The notes under the pieces are model-generated. The model was not told the DNA's origin. It ran no database searches and saw only the letters and a program-made list of their open reading frames with translations. A stretch of DNA of 64,000 nt from positions 30,600,597 through 30,664,596 of the forward strand of contig JAZBQD010000001.1 in assembly GCA_036583965.1 (NCBI GenBank), written 5' to 3'. The position numbers were made by a program, and so were the translations under genes. Below, piece by piece: positions 26,131 to 40,439 of the stretch. The DNA comes from Prunella strophiata. Its lineage: Eukaryota > Chordata > Aves > Passeriformes > Prunellidae. Position 1 is the first letter of the stretch, and each line of letters starts with the position of its first letter.

Positions 26131-27637
26131 ACATCTACAAACCAAATAGAACTGCAAGGCAATTTTACAGTTACTGAATATACTGCAGGTCAGTTTAATG
26201 AATAATTTTTAACTTTGTCATAAACTCAAAGACAGGCTAATATCTTGAGGAACCTGACTGGAGAGCAGCTGCCAACAGATTTATACAAAATATATTTATG
26301 CAGATTTTGATTGCTGACATCTGGGGACAGAAATAAACTTCATACAATTACAGAAACTTCATGGGAATATGAAATTTCCTACCTAAAAATAAGCAACTTT
26401 TTCTCCACAACACTGTATTTAAATGTGTTTAAAATTATATAGAATTGTTGATCAGGAAAAGATGGCTCATTATCAAAGCCAAGAACTACAGTAAGTACAA
26501 CCCTGTTGATTACGCTTGCTTTTAAAATTATTTTGTTTTCAAGCTTCTAAAAGTGCATTTTTTATGCATATTTATCACATAGACACAAAAACACACAATG
26601 GAGTCATAATTAGGGGGTGGAGATAATGGATGGTTTTTCACCCCCAACAATGAATAAAAGTTACTCTTTCCAAGGAGTCTCCACATCAGTTAAAACATTG
26701 TCAGTGGTGCAGTGCAAGAGAAAATTCAAGCTATGGCTTCCATGCAAATCAAAGTGGGCAGATTGACAGAGGCATGAATACAGCTACTTACTTTGGGTTA
26801 TTATAGACATAAAACTGGTCTGCATGAGAACATGCACATTTGTAAGTACTTCATAATTTTTATTTTAACCTTCTTTCACCCTCTTCCCCCATTCTTCCTT
26901 AAATGAAAGCAAATATATTCCAGCCACTGAGAACTATAAGATCAAATAGCCTTTTTCAACAGATAAAAAATAGAGGATTAATTAAAATAGAGTGGTTCTT
27001 ACCTCTATATAGATTGCTCATTTTTATTAAAGGAAGACAACAACCCTAAGTAACAACATGGACAAAGTGGTTTGACATTGGTGATGATGTGACTTTTTTT
27101 TTGACTTTTTTTGCAGTTCTTTTACCCTCTCTTCATTAAAATATCAATAGTATTTATTCATTAGTATGCAATGAATAAGCTGTATAAATCATTGAAAGGT
27201 CAATAATTAATGGTGTCATCAACACAAAAAAGTAGAAATTCCTCATCATAAAATTTCAAGTGGTGAAAGAAATGCCTAAGAGAAAAGAGTCAAATCAGTC
27301 TGAAAATACCACCTCCCCATTCTTCTTCTCATGACAAAGAAGTAGCCCTTATAGAAGTTCAGAAAGCAAGCATCACTGGTCAGAAATGGGGAAAAAATTC
27401 CTCTTAATTATACCAAGGGAACTCCAACTTCAAAATCTACACTAACTGTACACCTGTGGTGGAATGGGAAAGAAAATCATGGTAGAAAACACCTGGAAAA
27501 GGTTGATCACTCAGAGAGGACATCAAAACTACTTCAGCAGTTTGAAAGTTGAAAAACCTTTCTTTTGTATTTAGAAATTAGCAAGGTGTTCCAGGGCAAC
27601 TGGGAAGAGGGCCGTATGAGTCTCTTCAGCTAGCTAA

Positions 27638-27712
27638 TTATTTTTATTTTTATTGTTTTTCTTTTGTTTGGGGTTTTTTTGTTTTGTTTGTTTGGGGGTT
27701 TTTGTTGGCTTG
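27638..27712 (+). repeat. T/G-rich low-complexity tract
   Basis: The plus strand is almost entirely T and G with blocks of four to five G separated by T runs, following an ATTTTT repeat. It is a degenerate simple repeat. The few G blocks are too few and too far apart to argue strongly for a G-quadruplex. Confidence 0.8.
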
Positions 27713-30700
27713 GAACCTCTTTTTTAATGTTACAAAGCTACAGTCGTAACCTTAACCAAGTCTAATGGTTCAAAGGCAATATGTGAAGGGTGGAAAGTCT
27801 GAAGGACAGTTGTTTTCATTTAAAGGGCAGCTGTTTTCTTTTTCTTTTGAAGAAGAGTCAGCTTGGTTTATTTTAGGCCTTTTTCTGAGAGTTATATTAA
27901 TCTGACATCGGTTATGAACTCTCCTAATGACTGATTCATGACATTTTTTCTTTCTTGAGAGAGAGGGGAAAAAAGAAAACAAAAACCAAACACAAAGTCT
28001 AGGAATTAGATTGCCCATGGTGTTTGGAACAATCTTCATGCAGCATGCAAGAAAAATATTTCAAAGTATTTTCCATTTAGGAAAGAATAATGTATGAATA
28101 ATAAAACACTTGAATACCCCTCACTGTCTATCCCTGTTTCTAAAGCAGATAAATGTTTTCCTGAATAAATATTTTGGAACATGCTTAAAAACAAGCAGAT
28201 CTTCAATACCTATTTGAAGCTGCATTTCTGAAACTACTCAAGAAAAGAAATAGGAGGTAAGTTTTACTTCTGTTACTATTAAATAATCAGGTACTCCTGT
28301 GTCAAGGACTTTTCTACATTTTTCTTTGATATGGAGAAAATTGAAAATTCAGTTGAAAATGGGAAATGGCTAAGAAAAAAAAAGGGTCAAAATCAGTAGA
28401 TACAAGATGCAGAAGTTTTTAGGAAGACAAAACTAATAAAAAACCCTCCCAAAAATTGAGAACAAAGTTACCATTAAAAAACACTTTGATTAATAAAGTG
28501 ATTATGTTAAAAAATGAGTTAACTTTACTTGGTTAAGAATGAGTATGCATAACCAAGAAATCTTTTATCAAAACAATTGCAAAATGGACAACATATCACA
28601 ATCTAGTGTCAAATTTAAAAAAAAACAAAGACTTTTCAGGCTGAAGCTTATAAACTGGGGGATATGGTGGTGGTGATAGGGCAGTAATTCTCCATCCAAA
28701 CTACATTATAATGGCAAACATCACAGTACTTCTCATGCACTTTCTCTGCAATGGATAAACTTTCACATTAGTAGCATTTGCCATACCATCTAATACACAA
28801 TGCAATTTTACTTAGTAGGCTTTTGAATATCCCAAGAAACACTGAATGTTTTGGAATTCAAGATTTCTGGAAGAATTTGTGATATCATTAATGGAAATCT
28901 GAAAAAAAATTGATTGAGAAAAATATGCAGAATTATGTACATCTGATAATTACCACAACTAAACTGAGCTACTAAAATACTTTAGATATACAAAAAAAAA
29001 AATTTGAAGATGACTTCACAGATTATAGAAAAGTCTTCTTTATGATGTGAAGCAGGGAAAAAGGAAAAAATTAATATTCTGCATAATATTCCCATGTGGG
29101 AACTTTCTTCTTTCCAGAATGGGTATATAATTTTGGTTAACAATATTTTCAAAAATAGCAATTTGGCTGAAATTCTATTAAATTGTATGGTGTCTTCCCC
29201 TTGCAATATAGGAATGAGAGCCATCAAAAATATTCGTACTTACCAAACCACAATACAAATTTCAAATTTTATTAATGGACAGATTTCCTACCAATGACAC
29301 TATTTTTCCATAACAAGTAAAAACCTCAAGAAGGAGCAGCATATGAACATAAAATCATCTGAACACTTCCCACCAATCTTAATGGTGGAGAAGGAAAAAA
29401 TTGAATTACCAAACAATTGAGGAAAATCTAAACATTCACCTCTACTGACGCTGTATGTAATTTCACTGAAAGTTTAAAACACTAAAACCATTAAATTCTA
29501 TGTTCCAGTATTTAATTCCTGTCTATACATTAGCAAAAACATCCCCCTTATGGTCCTCATTCCTAAAGTCCAAGATGATTACAGAGGATTCATGCTACTA
29601 AAGTTCTTGAAGGACGAGGTAAACCTACATGGCTGTGTCCCTGAGGTACCAATCAAAACCAAATTCCCTGTTTCCATATCCTCTTCTGCTCTTTACTCCT
29701 CTCCTTTATCCACATTTGGGTGTTTTACTATGGCACAGGCATTAGTTCTGCCAAAGAATTTTTATTTAAACTGTACGCAGTGAAAGTTCAATTCCCACAC
29801 ATACAAACACTCTTTTATAAGACACAAAGCAGATCCCAAATAAGCAAAATAAGGTGCCCAAATACTTAGATATCTTCCTAGCTGGATAAACATAACTGAT
29901 TTTGTCTGTTGGGAGTCAATAGAAAGAGGAACGAGAAATCCAACACCATTAATTTCTGTTTAGGTATATTAGTAAAGGGTAATTCTAACTGCAGTGATAT
30001 TACTGAATAAAGTAGATACAATCATCAGAGCATCCTATTTTTTTCCTATGCTGAGCATGGTTATTGTATTTGACATATATTTATATGATGACATCACATG
30101 ATTACCATCACTGTGTCCATAGATTGCAAGATCACCTACAAGTACCAGTGAAACTCCCTGACCTTCACCAGGTACCCATGACAAACAGATCTCCCTGCCA
30201 CAGAAGTCCCTCCAATGCAGGGGTAAGGAAATACACTACATAACAGCCATTTAGTGATGGTATTGAAACTAGGAGTACAGAGCTTCAAATCCTGACAGAA
30301 AACAAGAAAAACATGGAATGAACAACTATCGATGTGATCTGTTTACTGGATCAATTTACAGAATGTCTCAAGATTCATTAGTGTCCTCATGCTTCAAGGA
30401 AAATACGCCAAAGATTAATTGGAAGTAACACAAGGAATCCTTGCCTTTATAAAGAATTAAAACAGTTCATAGAAATAGTCACATACTTATTTTTAGATGC
30501 CATCTTCTTTCCACTGAAGAACACTACTTTGAGGTAAGGTAACATAATACAAAACACGATTTCTGATGATGTTGTTGTGAGCAGAACAATCTTGTTTTGA
30601 TTAATTATTCAGTTTGGTAAAATTACAGCTTGTTTAAAGGAGCATAAGCAATCTTTCAGAATGCTTCACTTGCTGCTTTATATGTAAGAATAATTCATTC

Positions 30701-31130
30701 CAGGTGTAAATTTACTTAATTAAGAAGCAGTAACCCATCTTTCTCCACAGTGAGTGAATAAATTTAAACCCACAAAACAAATTACACAAATCAAAAGTGG
30801 GCATTATAGTGCTGAGCTCTATAAACCCCAACAAACAATCCAGGAGTGGAGGCAGGGGGAATACCCCACACAGAAATCCTTTCCACCACCTGAAGGAGTA
30901 GAAAAATAGTAATTTAGACAAATTTCATCATTTTTTTCTTCATTATTAATCATCAGTATTCCTTTGCTTTCCATAGTGTTCATATTTGTTGTATTTTCCT
31001 TCTACCACTGTCACAGGGGCCTTCTTTCTTTTTCTGAACCCAAGAGAGGTCCCTTGAGGACTGCAATGGGAGAGTGTCCATACAGGCAGCTCAACAGGAC
31101 TCTGCCATCATGGCAGATGGATTTAAAAAG

Positions 31131-31155
31131 AAAAAAAAAAAAAAAAAAAAAAAAA
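31131..31155 (+). repeat. A25 homopolymer
   Basis: The longest pure A run in the window, preceded by TTTAAAAAG. The upstream 200 bp do not resemble a known transcript or SINE, so it is recorded as a simple repeat. It creates a lysine run in a spurious 97-codon frame (30964-31257). Confidence 0.9.
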
Positions 31156-32427
31156 GCCAAAAATAAAACATCTTTACAAATAACTTATGAAACATTGGAG
31201 TTTGCTTTTTGTTTAATTTCAATGACTGAGGAACTTTCTACAGTTAGAGAGAGATAAACCATACAAACTCAAAATACACACTGTAGTGCTTTCTTATTCT
31301 CTGTGAGTTGAAGATGGAGCCCATTTACCACTTTAGATAGTAGATATCAATCATCAGATTTTATTTTTAATGTTGCAAGATTTAAAAATTTGTTTCTCAA
31401 TATAGCATTTGCTAATAAATCTATAGTTAAAGTTAGCTGTGAACAAATTAAGAAACTGAAATATGTCTTCCATTAATATGCTGTTTCTATCACATTCCCC
31501 TAACATTATATCTCAGTCATTAACAAATATGCACCTAGAAGGATTTGGAAAAGGATTATGCAAATTATTATGGCCTACTTAACACTTGATTTACTTTGTC
31601 ACTGTTATGCTTCCTCTATGACAACCCTATCCACCTCAACAAAGACAATTGGAAAAGAGAAGGAAATAAGAAAAGGCTGCTACAAGAAGACACTCCAAAA
31701 AAGAGAATAGACAAGACTGACTTGCTTTGTTCTTTTAAGAATACCTTGCAGCTACCTTAAACAGATTTAAGGTAAACTAAATGCAACGACAGCTCAGAAT
31801 ACACTGCTTTTCAGGTCATTTCTTTCTCTCTCCATGCAGAAAAATATGTTCCCAAAATAGTACTTAAAGCACAAAATTCAAGGGTAAATTGAGATTTACT
31901 CATGAAATCAGTACTAGATGTGTTGCTGTTAGTGAAGAACGTAAGGTATATTCCATAAAACCCAAACATGCACACTTTGATCACAGAATGAATTGGTTAT
32001 TATTATATATGTAAACTGCTGTTTAATTTACAAACCATACAGTGGATCTTTAAAGTAATTACCTGTCATTCTACTACTCTAGCCTCCATATCTTATTTCT
32101 AAATTGTCTTCATATGAAGATTCTCTGAACACATTTCATAATCAAATTTTTTGAAAAAGCATTTTGTGGTTTTTCTTATTAGTCCTAGTGAAGAAGCAAA
32201 AAGTCCCAGTGCAAAATCTAATTTAATTTTAAATTATGCTTGAAGATTAAATTAAATTAACAACTGTCAATAATATATATCATGAGAATGCTGACATATC
32301 CCTAAATCTGATAATTCATATACAAACTCAGAGATTAAACACAAGCTTAGCAGAAATGCAGACACTGTAACTTTATTTCTCATCTATTTTGATGCCCTGA
32401 ACTTGCTACTTTAGGTCAGTAATTGAC

Positions 32428-32450
32428 AAAAAAAAAAAAAAAAAAAAAAA
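32428..32450 (+). repeat. A23 homopolymer
   Basis: Twenty-three consecutive A, followed by unrelated unique sequence. No element is recognised next to it. Confidence 0.9.
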
Positions 32451-35400
32451 TTACCCTTGACCCTACTTTGTCAGAAAGAATGAAACAAAGCCAGAAAGAA
32501 ATTTCAAACCCCAATTAAGCAATCACAATCAATTACACTGTCTTGAAGTTGCTTCCCTAACTTCAAGCCACAGTGAACTGTCTCTGAAAAACCTCATTTT
32601 TCCCAACTGCTTGGGATTCAGTAGCAAAAGGAATAAATTGTTGCTTGGCAGTGGAAATACTATCTGGGATTTTTAACCCTTCCACCTACTCAGCTTCTGA
32701 CTATTTTAATTATAGTGAAACACAGCCTCTCTTTATAGAGGACAAGAACACAACTCCTAGAAGGTTTTTACAAGAATTTAGGGCTATCAGGAAAAAAATT
32801 TCAGTATAATATCGACTTAGAGATAGATTAGCAATAGCTGGACATAACAAAAGTGATTTTCTATGACAGTTCAGAAAATTTGCATATTCTATGCAAATTT
32901 TCAGAAGAGACAAGAGAAATTCAGAGCCAAATAACATCAGATCAGATTCAAACACGGCAAATATAACCAAGAGATCTGATGTTGCCCCACTACAGCATCA
33001 ATATTCAGTGGCAATCTCTGGGGATGATTGCTTTCAACACGTGAACTTTGACCTCAAAAAGCAAAGATAAAAAATTTCAAGTAAGGCAGGAATAGGTATT
33101 GTAAATCTGTAGAATTAGCATCTAGTAATATTGTAAAATAAACTCACAGTTCGTAGAGCATTAATGTAAATCTGTGGCCTTTCAGAGCCTAGAAGCCACC
33201 AGAAGTTTCATTTAATATATTCAGACAAAAATCTAAAGAGGAGTAAGCAATAAAAACCTATAATTACCAGCCATAAATAAAGCAGAAAAACCATGATGAA
33301 GCGTCCAAACAAAATAATAATCACATGTGTGTGTTGCAAGGGGAGGAAATAGGGCAGTAAAATGAATAACCAGGCTTCAAGCAACAAAGTCAGAGATTCC
33401 CTGATGCAACAAAGGTTTAAGGACACTTTGCTGATTTACTTTGTGACAGGCTGACATTCTTGTAAGCATAATGCTCTAAAGCTCATTTCAGCAGTTTTAA
33501 GCAGCACGGCATTTTTTCCTGATTTATGGCTGGTTTATGGTAGCTGGAAATGGACACAGCCATTGTGGCCATAGTTGGAAATGAAGTTAAGTGATGTCCT
33601 TGATGCAGACCCAGTGTCAAAAATGAAAACCATGAAAAAAATGAAAATGATTAAATACACCTGGATAATTTAGCCCAGTGGTAAAAAGGGCAGAGGGAAA
33701 AGATGATCCGCACTGCAAGCGAAGATTACACTCTTGGAGAAGTAAATTCCAGACTGGTACTACATAATGGCTAAGCTTTCAGAGGTCAGCAGTCAGAGCC
33801 ACTGTAAGGTTGGCTCATAAAAATTATTACAGCAAATGCATTACATTCAAATTATGCATACCTTCTGTTTGTTTGTTTTCTTTAATCACACTAAATTTTC
33901 ATTTACTCCCTCGACTGCTCCAGAAAAGAACAATTAAGTCAGGACACAAAAAATAGACTCCACAGATTAAGCTTCCAAATCAAGAGCAGACAACTACTTA
34001 AAATTTCTCTATGAAAATAACAGCTTTGAAAGAGTGTTATGAAAAGGGATCTTATGAAAGAGACCAAGCAAGTAAAAAAAAAAAAGGTCTTTTTTGTTTA
34101 GCTCACTTGTGGTAACCTCAGGAATTTACTATAATATAACAAATAAACTTACACAAAACTAAGACTTGGTGGGTCTGTCAGTGAAAGTTACTCAGTATCA
34201 GCCAGAGAATCCATTTAAACCAAGAGGATTAGAATATCATAAGAGTCACAGTTAAAGTGCCATTAAAAGGAACTATTAGTAGTTTAATCTGTTACCTGCG
34301 AACTTCTTCAAGTAATTTTTTCAGATTCAGAACATTCTCAGTATGAACACAAGTATGAAAGATGGGGGAAATATTTCAATCAGAAAAAAAAATCATGATC
34401 TCCACATGAAAGCTGTGAAAGTTGAGAAGTGTGCAACTGCCTGAAATGACTTAAGGGATAACTGTCATGGGAATTAATACAGTTTGAATGTTTAAAAATT
34501 ACAACAGATTCCTTTACATTTTGAAGGCTGTCTGATTCCTGCTGTGAAAGCTTAATGTCTCTCTGCTTGATGGAGAGTTGTGGCTGTTTTCTGTATACAG
34601 TTGACTGAAAATGCTTGTTTAATGGATTGGAATGGTCAACAAGTGTCAAAGATATAAGAACAAAAGGTTAAGGTAGAAATAGAGTACTCCCTTTTCTGTT
34701 GATATACTCTAAGCTACCTCTCAGAAAGAATAGTGAAGTGCAACTGGATGAGAACTTTTAAATACACAATATACTGAGAATAGTAACAAAGTAAAAATGC
34801 AACCAGGGATAAAAAAAGGTCCCAGCACATCCTAGCAGAAAAAGACAAAGTTGCAGCTGGAGATCACAGCTCAAAGTCTGTGCAGCAGCCCACCTGAGCT
34901 TACAAGAAAAATTTTTAAGTGTTAGGGAGTAAAAAAACATCTAAACTGGCTAAAACTAAAGCATGTAGAGCATTTTGCAAGCTTTCTTGTACAGCTACTG
35001 TTAAGCTTCATGATTCAAAAGATCAGATAAAGGTACCTTGCTTGACTGATACCCTTCAATGACTTGCAAACCAACATTTCCAGCACAACCCTAATAAGAA
35101 GCAGAGCTAGAAAACAGCTATTTAAATACATAACACACTAAATATATCAGGATTTTATGAAATACCAAATAAGAAAAGCACAGAGATGGTTTTTCTCATA
35201 CCTCTATTTTTTCCTATAATCTGTTTACCTTCAACACTTACACTCTAAATTATTTACCCACTACACCCTTCAAATCATAAGCTCCTGGGAGAATGGGGTA
35301 GTATTCAATAACATCATGCTTTTGTTTTATGAATAAATACTGATTTAGAGTATATTTCCAAGAAAACAGATCCAAGAATTCAGTGTGGATTGATAGCACT

Positions 35401-36634
35401 ACTCGTGCTCTCTAATAAAGTGGATCTAAAACAAATAAATATTCTGCAAATTCTACCAAGCAACCATTCAACATGGTGGACTCTCAATCCAGATACTCCT
35501 CTGTGTGTGTATTTTGTGTGTGCTGTAGAAAATATAAACCAAAGTGCACCTTCCATTTACTCCAGTGCCTAGAGTGGAGACAGACAGTCTGCAGTACCAA
35601 CTGCTTGGCTGTACACAGCTTGTCACCTTGGGACACCCATCAAAAGTCAGGCAGCTGAGCAGCTTTATTATTGGAAGAAGAACTCAGGTATTCTGCTGAC
35701 ATACACACTTTGATGTTCTTTGAAGATAAAAATCCTTAAACATCATTTTTCTTTTAACAACTCATGACCATACAGCTACAGAAGTCAAATGCCTTCCACA
35801 CAGACCCAACATGAAACAAGGAAAATCAAGTTTCTCTTGTCCCTCTTTCTTTAACTGAGGACTTCCTATGTCAAGTATTACTTCACTAGGAAATTACCAG
35901 GTCATCACGAGCTGTGGTTAAACCAGAATGAACACATAACTTAGAATAAAGAGTAACAATAAAATGAATTTAATAGGGCAAACTTTTGAAGCCAACCTTG
36001 GCAGGAATATAGTTTTCCTTTACAGTCCTAGATTAATAGCTAAGAATAAAACTAAAAGATAGGAGCTTGTTTGCCTTCCAATTTTAAGACTTTTAATGGG
36101 TGAATTTTAAAAAGAAAGAGGAAAAACAAAAGAAAACCTAAAGGTGAAAATCTGTCTTGGCAAAGTTTGAAGAACTGGGCATTTTTGTTTTAAAGCTTGT
36201 GATACAAACAAACCAAAGAAAAACAATGAGACCAATGATTCTGTGTGCTCAATAACACAGCCAAAACATGGATCGTATATTCACAGGATGAAACAAGTAA
36301 AATCCAAACCTCAGGTCTTATTTTCACTACTTGAATTAGAAGAGCCTCAATCAAACTCAGGCTCTACATATGAATTTAAGCTCAAGTTTTGACAAGCATG
36401 AATAAGAGTGGACCAGGGAGGATGGCTGCTTAGATGCAAATAAGCCTAAAGAGAAATGGTGGTTTTTTTGTGAAATTTCCCTTTATGTACATGATCATCA
36501 TTACAAAAAATACTGGTATTTTCATATCTGGTTTCAAATTAAGTTTATATCTAATCTGGCAATCACTCCTATCAATTCTCTCAATAACTTATATATTTTA
36601 CAGAAAACCAGGACTCGTTGTTACCAAGACAGTA

Positions 36635-36898
36635 TTAAAAGGGGAAGTAAGAAAGAGAGAGCAAATGTGTGAGAGGACAACACCAGAGACAGGGGTCCAG
36701 CAAAAGGGTGTGAGAATGAGAGACAGAGAGAGGATGAGGAGTGAAAGGGAAAAAGTGTGCAGACAAGAGAAAGGACATGTGAGAACACAGAGGAGCACGT
36801 GTGGGATGGTGAAAGAGAGGGAGGAGAGAAGAGGAAAGGGGACAAGGGGCAGGAATAAAGGGGGAAGAGAGGAAGAGCAAGACAAGGTGAGATAAAAA
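36635..36898 (+). repeat. Purine-rich (GA) tract, 264 bp
   Basis: The plus strand is overwhelmingly A and G for more than 250 bp, with AGAGAG, GGGGAAG and GAGGAAG motifs interrupted by occasional T and C. It looks like a degenerate GA-type simple repeat. Because stop codons are rare in the pyrimidine strand, three overlapping minus-strand frames of 81-104 codons (Ser/Leu/Pro-rich) and the tail of a 153-codon plus-strand frame (36434-36895, Arg/Glu/Lys-rich) stay open here. These are composition artefacts, not genes. Such tracts can form triplex DNA or bind GAGA-type proteins. Confidence 0.85.
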
Positions 36899-39800
36899 GC
36901 ACTTGAAAGAAAATAAGTTGATTTGATAAAATCAAATTAAAAGTTTGTGTGGTAGAGTCAGATATGAATCATACATCTTCTTTATCCACATTTTGTACCC
37001 TAATGGTTTTCTCTGTGGCACACAGCTGAACAGTGAGATGAACCATGTGACCCTGATGGACTCATACCTAGGGCTCACTGAGCTTTACACACCCCATGTT
37101 TTCTTTACTTCAGTTTAGCACAGTTTAAATCCAGCCCTTTTGTTTTAGTGATTTCAACATAGTTCAATCCCTTATATTTTTATTTGATTAAATCCATAAT
37201 ATTATGTTTTATTTTATGTTATGCTTTATGTTTTTCAGTTCAGTACACTTTCTAATCAATTCCCTTACATGCTTTATTCAATTCATTAAAATGTATATAT
37301 TATGCCATGTTTTATTTATTTCAGTAAGAGGTATATCAATTTTGCTGTATGTTACATTAAGCCCTCAGCATGTCGTATCCATTTCTTCATCTGCTACATC
37401 CATTTTGTCATGTGTTCTAGCACACATCACTATCTGTTTGAAACAGTTTTACATCCTGATTCAAATTTTTTTAGAGCATTTGTGTGGTATTAATGTGATT
37501 TGTTCTTCATCTGCTCCTGCACAAATTTTCTTAGGATGCCTTATATTTAAAGAGCAGCAAGGTAAAATATAATGTGGTGCCTTTAATAAGCATGAACACA
37601 TACAATTTTGTCTTCAGCTTTATAAAGAATCATTCCTAGAAGACACCATGGTGTGCTCTTGAATTCATTTGAATTGTGTTTGAATTTCTAAATGTCATCA
37701 TCAGTGGGAGTTAAGAATATATTGTTTCTTTGAAAACTATAAGAAACTAGAATATTCACCTATATGTTATCCTTTCACCCTCATATTTTTTTTTATGCTC
37801 TTTAATGAATTTAAGGAATACCAACTGGAATTCCATTTTATAAGGAAAGAAATCTGCAAACTCTAAACACTGAAAGAATATAACTCTTACTAAGAGAACA
37901 TAATCTTTGAAAATCAGGATGAATGATTTTGAAACAGTCCTCTGTTTTTTAGCCTATAAACTTAATACTAGTGAAATGTAGATTGCTTCCCTTTTTCTAC
38001 GTTTGTTTCATTTGAAGAGGGATACAGCTATACTTGAGGGATTTTTCGCACACCCAAGTAGAAAATTTAGATCTCCACTTCTTTATATTAAAAGCATTTG
38101 ACATTTTAAGAATAGTTTGCCTCAGAAGACAAACTGAGAATAAGAAATTGTTAACTATCAATATATTAGTAAAAACAATGTTGACAATATTGAAAATCAG
38201 AATAAAACCAAAATTAATTAAACTTTGGCCTTGTCTGTAGCTATGCCCCTGGGTTTGGGAATGAAGAGATGGACCATCAAAATCTTGAAGCAGATTATTT
38301 TTTTCATATGTATTTGCATAAATATGAAAGACATATTACCTCTAACTAATGGCAAAGTACTCTCTGCTATAGATTCCATCTGGTTTCTCATTCATTATCC
38401 TGAGCACTGCCATGAAGTGGACTCCATACTGCAGTCTCTCTATTCCAAATTGCAATTTTAGCATATCTAGCACATGCTGGTTCCCTCTTCCTGGGAACTG
38501 AGTGCCCTGCTCATCAAAATGGAGCAAGTTATCAATTTTGGCACAGCCTGTCCACTTCTCTCTTTTTAATTTAGGATATAATTTGAAAAGTTTCCTTTAA
38601 TTACTCATCCCAGATAGGCTGGTGAAATGAGATATATGCTGCCCTGAGGACAGAGATCATTCACTGTGCTAGAAACTGCAGGAGGAAGGCCCTCTGCTCC
38701 ATCACCACCATGCCCTGCCTGCTCAAGATCTAACCAGGCACACTCCTGCAGAGCCCCACAACCCTCTGGGTGCCAAAGCACATTCACCTGCAGAGCTGCT
38801 GCCCTGGGGCAGGCAGAGAATTCTCACCCTCCCAACAAGGAGGGGATGACTTGAGTCTCCTACCTTTCCTCAGCATGCATTGCACCTTTCCCTTCCTGCT
38901 TTGGAGAACTAATGTGTGATCCAGCTGTCAAGAGTAATGGAGAAAAGGCAAGTCCTTAAGGAATATTTATGGATTTTCAATATCCATTCCAAATTAATTC
39001 TGTGGAAGTTGATAAGACAATGTCATTATATTAAAAGCAGACAAAATTCCAATAGTTCAGTCTTTTCAGGATTTTTGGACAATGTTTCTGATGTTGAAGC
39101 AAACAATTTCATGGATATTAAATTATAGGATAATTTTTATACCCATTCAAACACTCAGCATGAGGACAATGCACTACTAAAAGTTGGCTTGGGCCTTTGC
39201 TTCAGAGTTTAAATAACTCTTAGGTCTTGTGCTGGCATCATTTACACAGAAATAAACGTTTTCTATTTAATACAAGTAACAGTAACACTGCCTTAAATTT
39301 TCATATTTCTGAAACACGGAGAGGTGAGGAAACAGAACTACATTCTTTTTACAACAGTGCCATAAAAGCATCCTAAAATAATACCTGATATCCCAACTCT
39401 TTGTTCTAACACTATGAAAAACAATCACTCAACATAATTTTCAGCAACAGATTTACATGTTTAACATGTCTGAAAGTGTGTGTATACAAAAATACCATAT
39501 AGAATGTAGACTGGCTTACACCTTTGAAAATTTTGGAAATAATAAATCTAATTTTATTTTTATTTTTTTTTAAGTTGCATGGGCTTGCATAAACATATAA
39601 TCTTCATTCTCTGATTTTGTGCATCAGTTTTCAACTCAGGGCAAGAATTTTACATCTGACATCCAAAAAAGTTAAGCATAATTTATAATGGAAATGTTGA
39701 CACCAAGCTAAATGTGGCGGCATAAACAATGCTCATAGAAAACCAAAAGCAAAGCTTCCTCAAAATATATTATGAAGTTCAAAACTCTGATTAAAAGCAT

Positions 39801-40439
39801 ATGAACCTGAAATAATTATATTGATGACTATATTCTGTAAACTATAGAAAGTAAGATTCTGAGATTTCTGAGATTCAGAACTTGTTAAAGTTTCTTTAGA
39901 AAACTTAAATTCTGTAGGCTGCCTAGTCTAACAGTTTTTACTTGCATTTTCCAAACCTATATGCCTTTTTTATAGCACGCATTGTGGCTATTGGTATGCA
40001 GGGACACATTCTAATATTGTCCCCCACAACAAAAGCCATCATTCTGGCAAAAGGAGACAGGAAAATCTAACACTCTCCTACCATGACCAAGATGGTAAGA
40101 GCTGCTGCAGTTGCCAAATACAATACACAAAACATTTAATTTATAATAGTTAGAACTTGGCCCTTGACCAAGTCCAAAGAACTATGTCTTATTTCACTTG
40201 CTCTTGAATATGTCTCTTTCAGAGATAAATGACTGTGCTGTTTGCCAGTTCTCTCCTCTGTTTGGCGTTTTGTTTAGCTCTGCTTGTGACAAGCCAAGAG
40301 TTGATGCATCTGCTTGAATGTGTAATATACATCTTTGGTCAACTTAGCTTTTTTCCTTGACAATATTATGTCAAACAATCACATCACAACTGGCTCTGAT
40401 CTCTTTGTTGTTAGCTAATAAATTAAAGAGTATTTATTA
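36899..40439. other. Unique AT-rich DNA with a T-rich stretch at its start
   Basis: From about 37083 to 37575 the plus strand is T-rich, with repeated TTATG-like words and a 13-bp direct repeat TTCTTCATCTGCT at 37383-37395 and 37503-37515. This keeps a 122-codon frame (37204-37572) open, whose Phe/Ile/Leu/Ser-rich translation has no recognisable domain. The remainder is unique sequence with one GC-richer patch (about 38640-38850), also without an identifiable gene. Confidence 0.6.

Larger units (their letters stand above)
26131..36634. other. Unique AT-rich non-coding DNA, no gene seen
   Basis: About 10 kb with no supportable exon. It contains a T/G-rich low-complexity tract (27638-27712), long A runs (31131-31155, 32428-32450) and broadly AT-rich unique sequence. 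The section about 33480-33850 has a balanced composition with some CpG and could be a conserved element, but shows nothing diagnostic. Open frames of 60-97 codons are scattered on both strands without order. Confidence 0.7.

Noticed and set aside
27638..27712. T/G tract as a G-quadruplex
   Set aside because: There are too few long G blocks at close spacing for a convincing four-tract quadruplex.
31131..31155. A25 run as the tail of a processed pseudogene
   Set aside because: No gene-derived sequence, AATAAA signal or target duplication is recognisable upstream.
36434..36895. 153-codon plus-strand open frame, the longest in the window
   Set aside because: Its second half is the purine tract, giving an Arg/Glu/Lys repeat-like translation. 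The open state follows from base composition.
36598..36935. Three overlapping minus-strand frames rich in Ser, Leu and Pro
   Set aside because: They are the complementary readings of the same purine tract. Simultaneous openness in several frames indicates composition, not coding.
37204..37572. 122-codon plus-strand frame, hydrophobic, resembling a membrane protein
   Set aside because: T-rich DNA automatically encodes Phe, Leu, Ile and Ser. There is no recognised family and the DNA shows degenerate repeated words.
38640..38850. GC-richer patch as a possible exon or CpG island
   Set aside because: It is GC-richer but has no CpG enrichment, and frames are open on both strands without motifs.
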